From Verpa conica (taxonomy: Eukaryota; Ascomycota; Pezizomycetes; Pezizales; Morchellaceae), in assembly GCA_033030425.1 (NCBI GenBank), contig JAUFSD010000015.1, forward strand, positions 806,001 to 870,000: 64,000 bases of DNA, written 5' to 3'. The translations under genes and the position numbers were made by a program. Under the pieces are notes generated by a model. That model ran no database searches. It saw nothing but the letters and a program-made list of their open reading frames with translations, and was not told the origin of the DNA. Positions 25,301 to 37,271 of the stretch are shown here, piece by piece; within the stretch, counting starts at the first letter, position 1, and every line of letters begins with the position of its first letter.

Positions 25301-27704
25301 TAATAAGCCGAGTAAGCTAAATGAGCGGACAATCCGCCCGGAGGATGTGCCAGGAACATTGTTGAATATTAGCTTGATGAATATTGCGAGTTCAGATCAA
25401 TCATTGAGGTTGGCGGCGTATAATCTATTGTGTGCGTTGTGTCAGGCATTTGGCTTTAATCTTGATAGACCATTTGTGTGCGCAAAGGGTAGGTTTATGA
25501 GATTCTTAGTTTATGTTTTTAATCACTGATGGTTGTAGGCTTGAGTATTCCAACGGATCCAGTAACTCTCATTGTCGGTGTTAGTGAGAAGCTGGCTGCG
25601 AGCGAGCCACAATTGACGTATGACTTCTTGTCAGAGTTCTTTGTCGGCTGGGAGAAATCACATCCGCAGCAGCGACCCCTCAACATCCTGTATATGGTTC
25701 CGTGGCTACCGAATTTATACTCTCAGGTTCTGATGAGCGGAGATGACAGCGAGCGTGGAAAGGAAAGGCTTGCTTCTATCGCAAGGAAGATGATAGATAT
25801 AACCGTTCGTGAGCCAAGACTGTACACGGCATTCCAACAGAACGCTTGGTCGGTGATTAGTAAAGATGAAGGGTTGCTAGACGTGTTCTTAGAGGAAATG
25901 ATAAAGACGGCAATGAGCTTCGGCTTTGGTACTGATGGGGCCGAGACGATCGGGTCTATTGCGTCAAGCTTCGGTACGCTCTCAATCAGAGGCAAGATCA
26001 TCATGAGGATCCGAAAAGCAATTACAAAGTCTTCGCTACGGCCGACACGACACCTTATTGATAATACTGTGTGGACTGAGATATGTGTGCTGCTACGCGT
26101 ATGCCTTGCAATATCATTCGACAGTCGAGTCCAGGCACAGATGTACCTACCAGAACTATTCCATATTATCACAATGGTGGTCAACTGCGGGTCGATTCTG
26201 GTTCGCTCGACGGTTCACAGCTTACTCGTCAATACTGTCCATTCGATATGCGTTTCGTTCCCACTAGAGGAGGCAAAGTTGACGGAGTTGAAGGGGATCC
26301 TAGTGAGCTTGTCAGAGCCGAAGTTGTGCTTACTGTTTAGTTTGAATCGGCCAACGTCGAGAGATCAGATAGCGATCCAGGACCAAAGGGCGGCCGAGAC
26401 CACGACGGCTACGAGCATGGAGCAGATTACGAATTTGTTATTGGATATTGTGTCGATTGCGGCACCGTCGATTGGTAGGTTGATTATTGATCTATGAAGT
26501 GGTGATGCTAATGGTGGTGGTAGATATGGCCAATATCTGGCGAGCACGATGGATGAGCCTTGTTGCAAGTACCGCTTTTCAGACAAACCCGGCAATCCAG
26601 TCAAGGGCTTTCTCAGTGATGGGTTGCTTGGCGAGGGAAGATGTCGATGATGACCTACTCTACCAGGTTCTTGTTGCTCTTAAAAACTCTCTGGCAAGAT
26701 TTCAGGAGAGTGGTGATTATGAAATGTTGACGAGTATCGTTACGAGTCTGACGAAGATGATGGAGAATCTCTCACCATCATCCCGTTACCTTTTGCAGCT
26801 TTTCTGGTTGGCAATATCGTTGGTTCGTGTTGGGTCCGGGTTGGTCTTCAACTGTTCTGCGGCTCTCTTGGAGGCAACCTTACGGACTATCGCCGCGTCG
26901 GGGGAATTTAAGAATAACCGCATGGTCCCTGTTCTCCTTCAAGGCAAGGTCCCTGTCGATGAAGCCACAACCGCTATCGACGAGCTATACGGACTCGAGT
27001 TCAACCAAGAATCTTTCCACTTTGCAGTCGCTGCAACACTATCGAAGGGGCTGCAAGATCCGTCTACGAAACCAGCTGCTCTGCGTACACTGTCAACATT
27101 TATGGAGGTCGTTGCTGCTAGTACTCCAGAAAATATAAGGTGGGGCAAAGATATACCTGTTCCGCCCTATTTGGGAATGGTATGTACCCGCGCCACCAGT
27201 ATTACGGAACTGAAGGAAATTCTGTGGATTGTCGGGATCGCGCTCGATGGAGACGAAACAATCGAGACGGAATGCTACAACAAGATGGGACCCTTGATAG
27301 ATGCAATGAGCGAACAGACCTTGCTCTTGACTGGAGTCCTGGGCGTAATAGACTTTAGGTCTTGTGAAGAGAGTATTCAGAGGCAGACGCTGTGTATCTT
27401 TACAATGTTGGCTAGGAGAAGACCTGAGGCTCTTTTGTTACTGTATGATCACCTGTTGGATCACCTCGACGACGTACTTAGCATGTCGCATAACCCGCTA
27501 CTTCTAAAGGAGGCGAATACACTCATGTGCGTGACAAGTGCCGACCCGAGGTTTGCGAACAGGAGGGATTCTAAGGAGTTGCTTGCGGGGCTATTGGAAC
27601 AGTGGGGGTTGGGCGGGATCTGGTTCTCAACGAGTTTCAAAACTACCAAGGATCTGGAGAAGAGATGTGCGGGGCTTACTAATAAATTGATTGAGGTGAG
27701 TTGA
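19311..27704 (+). CDS. IRA1: Ras GTPase-activating protein, IRA/neurofibromin type
   Basis: Negative regulator of Ras that stimulates GTP hydrolysis and so limits cAMP/PKA signalling (family knowledge). Seven exons: 19311-19364, 19459-19605, 19840-21165, 21270-22880, 22944-25488, 25539-26474, 26524-27704. Frame is kept throughout, giving 2599 aa, a normal length for the family. The N-terminus MDGDRKLVQTLLERLSSR is protein-like. The RasGAP domain is in exon 5: LLRRNC supplies the arginine finger near residue 1270 (the position of NF1 R1276), and FLRFFCPAIVAPD near 1380 is the RasGAP signature. A Sec14-like/PH-like module follows (VPVICFVLRNIHVGSIDPDL near 1584). The rest is helical-repeat-like. 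Introns are 49-234 nt. The last codons (IEVS, then TGA) read through a possible GTGAGT donor at 27696, so an alternative C-terminus is possible. The symbol denotes the family; S. cerevisiae has two copies. Confidence 0.93.
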
Positions 27705-28775
27705 TTCCCGATACCATTCGTTTTGGGGGGTTGTGGGCTGATTCCGGGAACCTGCGTAGTCGATTATTCTATGACCGAACCTTGATGGCCTCATGACTGT
27801 AATGAACTACATGAAAGGGACGGGACTGTGGAGAGCATGGAGGGGTTTTAAAGTTAGTGAGGGGCACCGTGAAATTGATACTTATACCTAGGATATTGGA
27901 GTTATCTCATTGCTATTGCATGGTTGCTTACCGGTTGCTTTGTATTTGTATGTACTTTGTCTTTTGGTCTCCTGATTCACCATTGCGCCTTTTTTTTCTT
28001 TTCTTTTTTGCGTTCTTTTTATAGCATGGGGGCGTTCTTGCGTGTTTGGATGGAAAGCGAATGGGGATTGGGGGTGGGGGCGAGTTATTAATGAGTCTAA
28101 TGATAACAAGTTGACAATTAGGGTTCTAGAGTTATGTAAGGAACCGTGACTAGTAGTTTTTTATGTTCGGTTTTAGATCGCCCAAACCCTTGTTCCAACA
28201 GCTGCCTTTGGCCCTCGAGTGATGTTATGTGATGTAGACCTATCAACAATTTTCAAGCTGGCTCTTCAAACTAGACTAATGATACAGGCAATAACAATAG
28301 TACCTTGTTACTACCGACAAAACCTTGATACACCAGTTTGCAGCGCTAGCAAAAGAATAAGGTCCTACCAAGATTTCATCAGTCCATGATCTACAAAATA
28401 TCTACCAGATACAAACAAGATACTTTGAATCCTTCCTCAACTCGTTTTGAAAGGAGATTTTCCCCAGCTTCTTTAACTTCCCCAAATCCCTATCAAACAT
28501 CAAACATCACTTCTTATTTTACTTAAATACACCTTCCTCAGCTAATACCGTCCTCATAAATAATACCGTTGCTACTACTCCCCTCGACAGTTGTTATCTA
28601 AAGCCTACAAAGCGCTCCGATTATGTTTGTAGATACTTGCCCTTTGCTTTCTTCTTTGTTTATAACTCATTTACTACTTTTTATCATTGCTGACTGAACA
28701 TATAGTTGCGTTAAAGAGGTCAAGGCACCCCCACATATGGTAAGGGGCTACGAGCTGTGTGATTACAACTAAGAG
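27705..28775. other. Intergenic, 3' of the RasGAP gene
   Basis: About 1.1 kb of AT-rich sequence without a recognisable gene. A possible cryptic terminal exon of the RasGAP gene (acceptor at about 27759) is discussed in the findings. Nothing else was seen. Confidence 0.45.
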
Positions 28776-29440
28776 CCTCACAAACTCCAGGTACGGCGGA
28801 CTGCAGCGACCACTCCGCCATAATTGCGAAAGCGAAAGGCCAGAATCCCCCCCCACCAAAATATCCCCCAAAGTCAATTACCCAATAGGTATATTAAAAT
28901 TACCTTGTGCTCTTGATAAGTAAATATACTTCCTCTTAGCTATAGCACCTTGGGAAGTAGGTGAAAGAGGGGTGAAAGAGGGGTGGAAGCGAGGTTTTTG
29001 GGTAAAGTCCTTACCTTGTTGCCCAATTAGGACACCTCAGGCTTGAATTAGAGGAATTGAAGCTGCCTAGAGACTTTACAGACCATTAGGGATACCCTAG
29101 CTAGGCATCCAAATTCTTTTAAAAAAACCTTTTTTTTTGGGGGGGGGTTGTGAATAAATTTATTAGAGATCTCTACACCCACAATATCCCAATTGCCTCT
29201 TCAGGGCAAGGGTCTCTAGCTCTATCCTAAAACCTCACTTCTACCCCTCTTCCACTTTTTTGCTAGGGCACTATAGGTAAGAGAATGTTTATTTACTTAT
29301 TAAGACCACAAGGTAATTCGAATGTATTTATTAGCTTACTAATTTTGGAGGAATTTTTGGTGGGGGGGGATTTTGGTTTTTCACTTTCGTAGTTATGGCG
29401 GAGTGGTCGCTGCAGTCCGCCGTACCTCACAAACTCCAGG
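28776..29440. mobile_element. Long-hairpin element with 16-bp target duplication
   Basis: A 633-bp segment (28792-29424) begins TACGGCGGACTGCAGCGACC and ends with its exact reverse complement. The terminal match is perfect for about 32 bp, then imperfect. Homology between the arms continues inward for about 240 bp (for example TTACCTTGTG.TCTT.ATAAGTAAAT and the GAGGGGT.GAAG blocks), so the element is almost entirely a hairpin. It is flanked by perfect 16-bp direct repeats, CCTCACAAACTCCAGG, at 28776-28791 and 29425-29440. Arm differences are mainly transitions. There is no coding capacity. Mutator-like elements usually leave 9-11 bp and hAT elements 8 bp, so a 16-bp duplication does not fit the common families. 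Confidence 0.85.
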
Positions 29441-30127
29441 CTCTTTACAAATAAATACAAAGCGACGAGGATGAACTATAGAAATAGAAATAAGTAGATA
29501 TAAAAATTGAATACATTAGCAGACAGCCTTACAAATACTTCCTCTTTTTGCGCTTATTACTGGCGGGAGATTCAGGTTTAGTGACAACGACTTAATTACG
29601 CCCCAGATACAGTCTCTAGTATATTTATTCCGGGGGCAGGGATTGTTGGGTAGGGGCTTCTGACCAATGTTATTGCCTAAACTTCCGTCGAGAACGTAGT
29701 AGACCAATTATCTTGCGCGCCACAATAATTCTACTGGGAGCTGTAGTACATGACTAATCAGATGATAAAATATAAAAATTAACACAGGTTAGTACTAAGT
29801 TCAATAGTATCTAAATTAGCTTATTCTACATACGTTATTAAATATATTATCACCTATATGTCCGAGGTAATCCAACATATATAGAATGATAAAATAAAAT
29901 AAAATCTCACAAATCCTACAGAACCTAATGATGCACGGGTAGCAAGTCTCTATAAGAGCTACCGGAAGACACCACGAACCGCCTCATCTAAAAGTGAGAA
30001 TTTATGGTTTCTGGCTTCCAGTGGTATTCTTCATTTGATAAAGAGAAGGGAAAAAAGTAAAAAGGAACCTCCTGAAACGTCTATAATCTCTACCCATCTA
30101 ACCCCATAACCTCCCTCCCTCCTAGAT
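29441..30127. other. 3' flank of the OPT transporter gene
   Basis: AT-rich. A 63-codon minus-strand open frame (29516-29707) has no recognisable motif. No other feature was seen. Confidence 0.45.
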
Positions 30128-32445
30128 CTACCAATGCGGCACCCCCACACTTGCCATTCCCAAGTTCACCACACTTCCAATCCCTTCTCCCAATATCAAT
30201 CCGCTTGCCAAAATCACCAACATCGTCTCATCCTCTCCTTGTCCCACACCACCTTTCCCTCTATTCCACCACCATGTAACACCACCACCTACTGCCCTTG
30301 CCAGCGTAAAAGACGGCACATTGTACATTCCTACCGCGACGGCAATCCCGCCAGGCACCCACTCCTTCCATCCTGCCTTGAGTACCCATCCGCGGAGTAC
30401 AGTTGTCACCGCAAACATAGCTGCAAATGCACAAGCACACTCCCATGCTCCATAGGGGAGCCCCTCGCCGAATACTAGGCGAGAACAGTCGATCCAGACG
30501 TATGCAGTTGGTACCTGGAACAGTTCCCCAGGGACAGGGTAGACATGGGTATAGAGTCTATACACACCAGCTGAGATCACAGCCCCAAATACAGAGCCTA
30601 CTAATTGACCAAAGAACTGGGCGCGAGGGGCAGCGCCGATGAGATGTCCAGTTTTCAGATCTTGCATAATATCACCTGCCTGCTGCGCACCTGCCTCTGA
30701 AATAGCACCCGCCACAAGGTTTGTCAATACCGCTGTTGGTGAGTCCCGGGGGGTAAGAATTGCGAAAAAAAGTTGTGTTAACTTGCTGATTCCAGACACG
30801 GGGTTCAAATCAGTTTGCCCGAGAGCGCGAACACCCATAACAGAGAGGATAAGTGCAAGCCCAAAAGCGACGAGGGCAGAAACAAGTGTAACGGATGGGA
30901 AGACAACAGAGACAGAAAAAATGCACAATGCAGCCGAGGCAGCTAGACCAGTATAGACAATTGTGTTTGGGACAAGGTGGGAAGGAGGGGCGTCTTCATC
31001 AGGAAGATTAGAGCTGCGGATACTCTTATTGTTGTTATGGCGATGACGACGACGGATTTCCCCAGAGCCGGTAGCAACAGATTCGTATGAACTATTATTC
31101 TCGGCATCACGCTCACCATCTTGCAATAGCCTTTGGTAGGGACCTTCGCCAAGACCTCTTCTCATTTCCACAACTTTCCGAACCACTGGCTCCAGCACCA
31201 ATCCGCTCAGGGAAACAACACTGTCACTTAACATGATTGCCAAACTAACCCAAACAATCCACCCACGGCTTCCCTTAACCCAATCGTCCACTGGTCCAGG
31301 CGCCCACGCTTTGCGCTTTGCGAGTGGTGAAAGTATCCCCCAACCAATGATAGCACCAAGTAGCATATGCAGTGTTGTAGAAGTTCCCATGATAATCCCC
31401 TGTCCTACATATGCAGGGCTCGGATTCAGTGTCCACAAATACGTCGTTGCAAGACTTCCCCCAAATATTGGGACATTTCTCAGCAGGGGGAAGAAGTACG
31501 AAGCAAACGTGTATGCTCCGCTCATAACAAACGCGTATCCAAGGAACCTAGTCTTCTCTCTCCAGCTTCTTGCATTTTGTTCTGCAATTTCAATGCTAGA
31601 TATAGCTTCCTCTTCCTCCCCCCCTTCCCTACGCTGATCTTTCCCATGTAACACGGATATCATAAGTGCTGTCGCAGTCCCGCTAGGGAACTTTAACTTC
31701 TCCTTAATAATGACCTGCTTCCTCAAAGGTACTGCAAAAAATACGCCGAAGAAAGCAACGCCAAGACTCCAGAGAACCAGGTGTGGCACTGGAATATGAA
31801 GCGGCCCGCCTTCAGCAGGGAGGAGGAGGTTTTCGAGGGCAGGGATTACACCCACGAAACCAGCGGACAGAGGCATTGAACCGACTGCAACGGCAACAGT
31901 TTGAACGAGAACTAGAGGAGGTGAGTGATTGTATGAAGAATGGGATTGTGGGGGTTACCGTTTTCGACAGGTGTAAAGGGATATTTGAGATGGGCAGAGA
32001 AGGACTTGAAGATCGCAAATCCAATCAGTGAAGAGGGCATAGACATCATCGAGACCCAGCCAGCTGTGATAAATTCGTAGTTAGCATGGTATTTCTGATA
32101 TCTAATCTACGATCCCGATATTGAACACATGTATGAAATCCACACTGGCACAATCACCATGAAACAAGAACTGAGATACTAACTCTGTAGCCCAAAATAC
32201 ATATTTGAGAAATTCACAATAGTCCCCACAAACAACCCCACAACAACAGCTCTAGCTGTAAACTGTCGCTCGCTCGCGTGTACCTGTAGGAAGTGACGTA
32301 CATCCGATCTCCTACGTTCCGCCTGGCCCGATACCACCGGCGACTCCACGTCTCTCGTATCGTGTACAATGTCCTCCATTTCTAAGTCGGCGGTTGAAGA
32401 TGACGGGAAGGAGAAAGGAGAGGACGGCAGAGAAGAGACTGTCAT
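30128..32445 (-). CDS. Oligopeptide transporter (OPT) family protein, YSL-like
   Basis: Proton-coupled plasma- or vacuolar-membrane transporter for oligopeptides, glutathione conjugates or metal chelates (family knowledge; substrate not inferable). Three exons: 32184-32445, 31959-32063, 30128-31911, joined in frame to 716 aa. Family landmarks are NMYFGLQTGWVSMMSMPSSL across the first intron, FTPVENVLVQTVAVAVG across the second, then MPLSAGFVGVIPALE, LKFPSGTATA, and SEAGAQQAGDIMQDLKTGHLIG with the usual DLKTG. Roughly 14 hydrophobic segments are present. The start at 32445 gives a hydrophilic acidic N-terminus of about 60 residues before the first membrane helix. A long hydrophilic loop rich in Arg/Asn/Ser lies mid-protein. 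Family and exon structure are secure; subfamily is judged from the short length and motif style. Confidence 0.92.
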
Positions 32446-35064
32446 CTGTGATTAACAAGCAAGACAAGGCGGAAAGGGAGCCGAGATACAGGGGGATCAC
32501 TATCGATAAGCATCTACCAGAGCCTCACATGACGCGATCCATGCACGAAACAGGCTGGAGGTATGATCTAGAAATCACATCATATGTATATGTCTAGTAT
32601 AGTAGGGCTCAAGGCGATGAGCATATCGGTCGAGTATCAAATTGAGGAATATGAGGAGAAAGGGCCCGTTTTAAGCTTCCCCATGACAAGAGCCACTGTA
32701 TGTTAAGTACTTGCAGTTCCGTCATTCTGTCTGTACCGCGAGGAACCCTGGCCCTGCCTGCTAGGGAGCCGTAGGTCAGAACCCAAAATGTTCTTCGGCT
32801 AGTAAGGCTCTGGTCCGGTGCCTTGGCACGATGGTGGTGAATTTGAGCCTATCGGCTGATCACCTTTGGGGCTTTGGCTATTGCACAGCCTTATTACATG
32901 TTACACCTAGCTCCCTGGGCAACTGCCCACACCTTAGTACTCTCATTTATTAAGCAAGGCTATTCGAACACTATGTTTCGCATAATATTTTACGAAGGAT
33001 AATGCCTACGGATTTCCAGCAGCCGCATAGCGGAATAACCCCCGTCTCCGAAGCAATGCCATCTAATGATTAACCCAATGAAAAATAAAAGATATGTCTA
33101 TCTGATTTGTTTCCCTGCAACTAATCATTGTGAAATATGCTGCAAAGCAGATCTGGAGTAGAGCCAATAGATAGCAAAAATTATATATGAATAGTTCATA
33201 GCCTTGCTATAGTATTGCCTTATTCCATGATCACCTTGGAAAAAGAGGAGTAAACCCTGGCATTAATGATATATATCAAATAATACTCAGAGCATAATCT
33301 CTACATAGCCAACAGCCCTCACCTTCTCGCCACAATTACAGCCCAGCAATGAAAGTTAGATAGGCTTAGAATCTCTGTCTTAAGGCCGGCCGGTAGGCCA
33401 TCTACCTTCTATTGATGATGAGCAACAAAAAATGACACATATAATAGAAAATATCACTGACCAGAACCCTCTGAAATTGATCTTAAGTTTCTAAGGTAAG
33501 TAATCCAAACATCTAAAAACATTCGTTATGGCGATGCATACGTGCAAGCATATGGTAATACAACTAGGGGGTCAAGGTACAAAGGTCGAAATCTAGCCCT
33601 ATTCAGCAGTAGGCAACATCCAAGGAAACTACAGGATACATAGCTTATGCGTATGGACCCTTAGATTTTCTTATAAGCCCTAGATACAATGTGAGTAGGA
33701 TTCCTGTATCCAAAAAATTCGGGTTGCCTACTCGAGATATACATTTAACACCATAAATAAAATGTACATATTTCACGATACTACCGCCTACTACTTAGAG
33801 TAATGATGATATCATATGACTTCACCTCCTTGAATTTCAGCCCTTATCATACCTACAGGCTCTTAAACAGAATACGGTTATAGTAGAGTTCACAGTATGT
33901 ACAACCCTAACGTGTAGTTTTACACTGCCACTATGCATGTAGATGACCAAAAATGGGTCACTCCATGGAGAAATCCCGAGGAAAAGCTGGTCCGGAATAA
34001 AGTCAGGTTTCCCCGTGCAGCAACTTCCTAGCTAGTCATATGACTGTCTAGACAAAAGAATAGTCCAAAGGCCCCTTCTATATATCTCTAGTTAACTTAG
34101 CTTTCTTCGCTAGGAACAAAATAGGCTTGATTTAATAAGCCTAATCCAGAGCCGTCTCGTTAATTCAGCGCCTAGACCTGAACTCTTCTAAGCATTTACT
34201 GAATATGATAACCGCCCCTTACATATGATACACGCCGTATGAGCTCCACTAGGCGCTTGTAACATTCCGGATCATTTCACTCCCCCCGTTTTGACAGTCT
34301 ACTCCGCAATACCATAAAGATCACATTCATAAACACAGCCTTCAATTAATATCCTCCCCCTCACGGCCCACAGGATCATTCCATGCTCCTGTTGTTCTGT
34401 TCTACAGGTGGGCACTGCCCGCTTATCAACCATTTTGCATAACCCTATGTTATATCAAACGGCGTGCGGGGCCCATAATTCTCCCCCGGAACAGGTGCCC
34501 TAAACTGTAACCTGACAGCGCTAACAACTCCTAAGACGAGGGCGGTCAGCCGGAGTCCTGCATCAGCTCCTATTGTGATAGGCTATCTAGGCGAGATTTC
34601 CCGCAAGCAAAAATCTCGCTAGAGATCATGAAGCTGATCGATTGGGAATTAAGTCGCGGCTTCTTGTCCGTTGTGCGGCTAATCTGAAGGCCTTGCGCAA
34701 GGGGTAAACAATAGAGATTAAGGTTGCACAAGAAATATCGATATCTCTCCACGCGATATACGGCGATAGTCGTACTGCAGATCATTCCATCACCGCCCAC
34801 AAAAACCTTGAATGGGAGGACGTCTATAAAATCGACACGTTCTCCCGTGGCTACTTCCTAGTTTACTTTTTAGCCCATAAATATCATCTATCAATACCCG
34901 GCAAGTCAGGACCGCCCCGTGCCTACCACGCTCAGGAGTCTAGAGAATTTACTCTATACAGGCAGTTACACATACTCCTAAACAACTACGAACATTATCT
35001 ATACATATTTATAGTCTATTAAGTTTTTGACTTACCTATAACCATACCGATAATCACAACTACT
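32446..35064. other. Gene-free interval 5' of OPT and of the small poly-Gly gene
   Basis: About 2.6 kb, mixed composition, with no gene or tRNA recognised. Open frames are short and lack motifs. It serves as the divergent promoter region for the OPT gene (left) and the poly-Gly gene (right). Confidence 0.45.
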
Positions 35065-35472
35065 ATGGTATTCGACCAATCAATAGTAATTACCCTCCTT
35101 ATCTTTACCCTCTCCCAAGTCGCCAATGCCGCGCCTTATAGCCTCGAAAAGCGCAAAGGTGGTGGTGGAGGTGGTAGTAGTGGTAGCCATGGAGGTGCTA
35201 GCCGCGGAGCCACCGGGGGTGGTAGTGGAGGAGGCATGGTGACCTGGAAAATCGTCGTGATTGTACTCAGTATAGTAATCACGATCGTATTTCTACTATG
35301 GTTCTTACCGAAATATGTCTTCCCGCGTTATGGATGGTGGCAGCGAAGATTGGAGAGGAAGAGGCTTAAGGCCGAAGAGGCACAGAAGAAGATGGATAAA
35401 ATGATAGCCGATCTAGAGCAGCAGAAGAGGGAGGAGGAGATAGGAGGATCAAGTAGAGGGGTAGCTATCTAA
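35065..35472 (+). CDS. Small secreted/membrane poly-Gly protein with Kex2-type site (copy 1)
   Basis: Single-exon 135-aa protein; no family recognised. In order: a signal peptide (1-22, cleavage predicted after VANA), a short propeptide APYSLEKR ending in a dibasic Kex2-type site (residues 29-30), a Gly/Ser-rich ectodomain of about 28 residues, one transmembrane helix (about 60-82, IVVIVLSIVITIVFLLWF), then a basic and acidic, coiled-coil-like cytosolic tail with many Lys/Arg/Glu. The ATG at 35065 is the first in frame and is followed directly by the hydrophobic leader. The same architecture recurs in the gene at 37272, 1.8 kb downstream on the same strand, which supports both as real. Topology with the glycine segment outside is inferred from the leader and the positive-inside rule. 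Confidence 0.75.
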   Translation: MVFDQSIVITLLIFTLSQVANAAPYSLEKRKGGGGGGSSGSHGGASRGATGGGSGGGMVTWKIVVIVLSIVITIVFLLWFLPKYVFPRYGWWQRRLERKRLKAEEAQKKMDKMIADLEQQKREEEIGGSSRGVAI

Positions 35473-37271
35473 ATTGTCAGTTTCTATCCTTTTCACAGGT
35501 GGAATTCTGGTGGAATTTTGTTTCATGACCTTTGACTTTTATATTCGTATACTTCTTATCTGTATATTTTCTTCGGCTTATACCGAAAGCGCATACTATG
35601 TATTGGTACTTTATGCTAAGCCTTATAACTAGCCCTCTAAAAGATATCTGAGGCGAAAGCACTGTTTATCGTAGATGGTTATGTGAACTCCGCTGATCTA
35701 GATCTAGCGGGTCATAAGCATGCACTCGCGCTACTCGGAGTAAGGCGACACGTGCTGAAGCTAAGCCTCGCCGTTACACAGAAACCTATTTCTCAGTCTC
35801 AGTCTGATGACCCGCAGCACTTGAATTTCATCTGATCTCTAGCTAGCTCATATGTGTTACATCACCTACTTTAAGCCTTCATTTTAGCCCTTCAGCCATG
35901 TTGTTTGGAAGAGGCAGAGGTGGATTTAAACTATTGACTAGGCCGATACTGCGAGTAAGTAAAATGAGATATTATTTTTATGATTACTCTTCGATCTACC
36001 GAGTTTAAGCTAGCTACATTTGGCGTGCATGCTACGCTAGCCTCTAGCTGTGGCTATCGCCAATGATAGTTTTTAATATTTTATTAAAACTACTTCTGTA
36101 GAGAATTAATTAGATTGTCGAATTGACATACCTCACCGGGCTTAGGGTTAGGTGTTAGCAGACTACCATTTCAATTAGGGAGGTGGCTGATAGCCCAAAA
36201 ACGGTGGGACAAGTGCACCGCCTCATCCCTACCCCTAAACCTTGGCCCCACAAGAACATGTCAAGGAATAAGGGAGTGTGCATCTAGTACAAAATTTCTG
36301 AACAGATAAGTGCTGACACGGGCGGATAGCATCGGGCTGAGCATAGTTGCCGGTCTGTGCCGGATGGAATATATTTGTTTCGCGGAGGGGTGAAAGTTGC
36401 TACGCCAGCCCGTAGCTGTAGAACCCTATGAGATCGAGAGCTTATTCCTATCCATAACCGCGTATATCACATTCTACAGTGGATGGTAAACATGCTTATG
36501 TTTCCGGTTTCTAGATAAAGAAACTCATTGTAGAAGCAGGCCTAATTAACAGTATATGCAGGGACGAAGGGTTTTTCATCGCTTGTAATAATTTATCAAT
36601 CACGTCTCAAATCCAGCCCCTAGCCAGGAGAAGACATGTACTCGCGAGACTTCTCCAAAAACCAAGAATCTGACATGGACTACACGTACATAAAAAGCTG
36701 CGCGTATCTGGGTATGTAGCTATATGTACTTAGAACTAGACATAATAGATTAGTGAAAATTATAGTTGGATAGTAGGTTTGCATGTCAATAAGTTGAAGG
36801 GTCTCCTTTTGCAGTTTCGGTCAAGAGCGTGGAAGTTTTACCAAAATTTGTTGTAGTCATAATCTAATCCTTTAGAACCACTAAACCTGGTATCTGGAAG
36901 ATCGCTTCCTTTAGCCCCCCAAGTCATCTGTGTCACCCCCGTATTGCCGCGGGTATGCTGCACGCGCAGGTATTATAAACTAAGGATAGGGGCTCAGTGC
37001 AACAATCAAAGAGAGTTTGTGATGGCCCTCTAGCTCTGCTTGTTAGATTGTAAGTTGCCCTGCGGCTGCTGACTCGCAGCTGCGCTAGGTTACATGTTTT
37101 AGGTTCATGGCTCTAGACGTTATAATTGGCTAAATTAACGAAGCTTATATGTATAAATCTAGGGGGTCCCCTTTCCCTTTAAATACACCGACAGCATTAC
37201 CCAAGTCTCTTAAACCACATAACTATCTACAGTCCATCTTACGAGCCGTATTCACATTCACACTCGCTTTA
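35473..37271. other. Intergenic between the two poly-Gly genes
   Basis: About 1.8 kb without a recognised gene. Just upstream of the second gene, a TTTAAATA box at about 37178-37185 and pyrimidine-rich tracts could act as its core promoter. No long direct repeat marking a recent tandem duplication was seen. Confidence 0.45.

Noticed and set aside
27761..27781. Match of 13-14 bases (TTCTATGACCGAAC) to the 5S-like gene
   Set aside because: No further 5S similarity flanks it, and a match of this length between a 118-nt query and 64 kb is not improbable.
29516..29707. 63-codon frame beside the hairpin element, possible transposase remnant
   Set aside because: No catalytic motif, and it lies outside the target duplication, so it is not part of that element.
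36120..36250. Possible relative of the CTAGGGTAGGGG hairpin
   Set aside because: The GGTTAGG/CCCTACCCC resemblance is short, and the arms do not pair over a useful length.
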